Source: Lachnospira sp. (GTDB lineage Bacteria; Bacillota; Clostridia; Lachnospirales; Lachnospiraceae). From it: 64,000 nt of DNA. The stretch's first letter is position 1. Each line of letters begins with the position of its first letter. The notes below the pieces were generated by a model. It ran no database searches and was not told the origin of the DNA. It was given only the letters and a program-made list of their open reading frames with translations. Positions 63,283 through 64,000 of this stretch are shown here, one piece after another. The position numbers and the translations under genes are program-made. The DNA lies in the NCBI GenBank assembly GCA_015057605.1, contig SVDX01000007.1:34768-98767 (forward strand), in the 5' to 3' direction.

Positions 63283-63777
63283 TTATATCACATCAAATGA
63301 AATAAATTCATTTTTTCTATAAGTTAGGTTACCAACTGTACCCTCTTCCATTCTGGAATAAATATTTTTGTCAACCTTAAACTCCAGTCTTTCTGAGCCA
63401 TCCTTAAATACCAAAATATATTCACATATTTTCTTTCTTAACTTTTCTCCCTTAGCGCCAACCGTGAATACTGCATACTGACTTCCATAGTTAAATGCAT
63501 CCGTTGCATAATCTTCTATAACATTCTTAGATTCCAGCAATACACCTTCTCTGACATTCATCTTCTTTTTATTCTTCAATGACTTTATATCTGGTTCATC
63601 TTGTTCGTAAGAATCATCTTTGTCACCATCAACTAATTTTGAATATGCTTCTATACTTAAAACCACCATAGAACCATAACCATTCTTAGTTAAATACACC
63701 GGATTACCGCTACTTACTTCTTTTTCAATCTCTGTAAATTTGTTTCTTAAATCTGAAATAGGTCTAATTTGTATCAT
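63283..63777 (-). CDS. Phd/YefM-type antitoxin N-terminus fused to an extra domain
   Basis: Residues 1-50 match Phd/YefM DNA-binding antitoxins (RPISDLRNKFTEIEKEVSSG, then NPVYLTKNGYGSMVVLSIEAYSKL). Usual antitoxins end near residue 85, but here about 110 further residues follow, ending in a beta-rich domain (YILVFKDGSERLEFKVDKNI). No toxin gene is adjacent, so it may be a regulator derived from an antitoxin. GGAGG lies 8 bases before the ATG. Just upstream, TGATAA motifs repeat five times. Confidence 0.75.
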   Translation of the reverse strand: MIQIRPISDLRNKFTEIEKEVSSGNPVYLTKNGYGSMVVLSIEAYSKLVDGDKDDSYEQDEPDIKSLKNKKKMNVREGVLLESKNVIEDYATDAFNYGSQYAVFTVGAKGEKLRKKICEYILVFKDGSERLEFKVDKNIYSRMEEGTVGNLTYRKNEFISFDVI

Positions 63778-63787
63778 CTTTTGTTCC

Positions 63788-63839
63788 TCCTTTTATCATT
63801 ACTTTATCATTATTTTATCATATTATCACTAATTGTCAA
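63788..63839 (-). promoter_or_regulatory. Promoter with TGATAA tandem repeats upstream of the Phd-like gene
   Basis: TTGACA (63839-63834), a 16-bp spacer and TAAAAT (63817-63812) precede the gene. From about 63829 to 63788 the hexamer TGATAA recurs, the last copies at 11-bp steps, suggesting a binding array for the antitoxin-like protein. Confidence 0.55.
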
Positions 63840-63880
63840 GTTATTTTTGTATTGACATTGTGTTAAACTATTAGCGGATA

Positions 63881-64000
63881 GTGCAAAATAGGAAAGCATC
63901 CGCAAAACATTACAGACGAATAGAAGAATACGCGCCTAAAACCGGAACAGTAAGACTTTTGCGTTTGACAGAGAAGCAATATAATAATATATACATGGTG
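63881..64000 (+). pseudogene. Cas2 C-terminal part without its N-terminus, cut by window edge
   Basis: The last 120 bases read VQNRKASAKHYRRIEEYAPK followed by TGTVRLLRLTEKQYNNIYMV. This closely matches the C-terminal half of CRISPR Cas2 proteins, whose line is (C)QNR..A..HYxRIExxxPKxGxVRxLxLTEKQYxxM. The N-terminal half with the first beta strand and catalytic Asp is missing: an in-frame TAG lies two codons upstream of the GTG and nothing Cas2-like precedes it. It is a truncated remnant, or a gene broken by recombination at this point. Confidence 0.7.

Overview
The window looks like chromosome from a low-G+C anaerobic Firmicute, most likely a gut or rumen member of the Lachnospiraceae. The evidence is the AT-rich sequence with strong AGGAGG ribosome sites, pyruvate phosphate dikinase, a one-chain glycyl-tRNA synthetase, ArgJ-type arginine synthesis, an FMN-riboswitch-controlled RibU, a secreted pectinesterase, a chemoreceptor and cyclic-di-GMP enzymes. 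Species is not established. Most genes are on the minus strand. I recognised no tRNA or rRNA genes, no integrase or transposase and no CRISPR array.

Layout. 1-10.5 kb: a pectinesterase cut by the left edge, a MerR regulator, a hybrid histidine kinase, a degenerate-GGDEF/EAL phosphodiesterase, a chemoreceptor and a ferredoxin-like aldo/keto reductase. 10.5-13.6 kb: a DUF2130 protein, a small membrane protein and a NERD protein. 13.6-29.1 kb: an accessory island between two direct repeats. One repeat is the true 3' end and terminator of ppdK (29.05-29.19 kb). The other is a displaced partial copy at 16.51-16.65 kb. The island and its left flank hold a zeta-toxin remnant with its intact antitoxin, a helix-turn-helix protein fused to a PolC-like fragment without catalytic aspartates, a trypsin-like protease, an iron-siderophore-type ABC operon with a glucuronoyl-esterase-like hydrolase, an AAA ATPase plus subtilase pair resembling IetAS phage defence, and several small or broken genes.

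29.1-47.2 kb is mainly core: ppdK, a zinc-ribbon membrane protein, glyQS, a lipoprotein, recO, era, an M16C peptidase, ribU with its riboswitch, traX-like, a GH13 pseudoenzyme, exoA, a radical SAM enzyme and, on the plus strand, an ABC-F ATPase. 47.2-50.9 kb is a second accessory patch: a small XRE repressor with palindromic operators facing two small zinc-binding genes, then four tandem paralogous membrane proteins behind a promoter with a LytTR-like direct repeat. 50.9-56 kb: a PqqD-like protein, an OPT transporter, a PocR-GGDEF cyclase, a CmpB-like membrane protein and a solute-binding lipoprotein. 56-61.9 kb: the arginine genes argCJBD (minus) and argG (plus), divergent around an ArgR box, with a structured argC leader. 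61.9-64 kb: two DUF3592-like paralogues, a Phd-type antitoxin fusion and, at the right edge, the C-terminal part of a Cas2 protein without its N-terminus.

The most unusual items are the HTH-PolC fusion, the repeated ppdK 3' end around a defence-rich island, the IetAS-like pair with a two-site operator-like promoter, and the GH13 protein that has lost all its catalytic residues.
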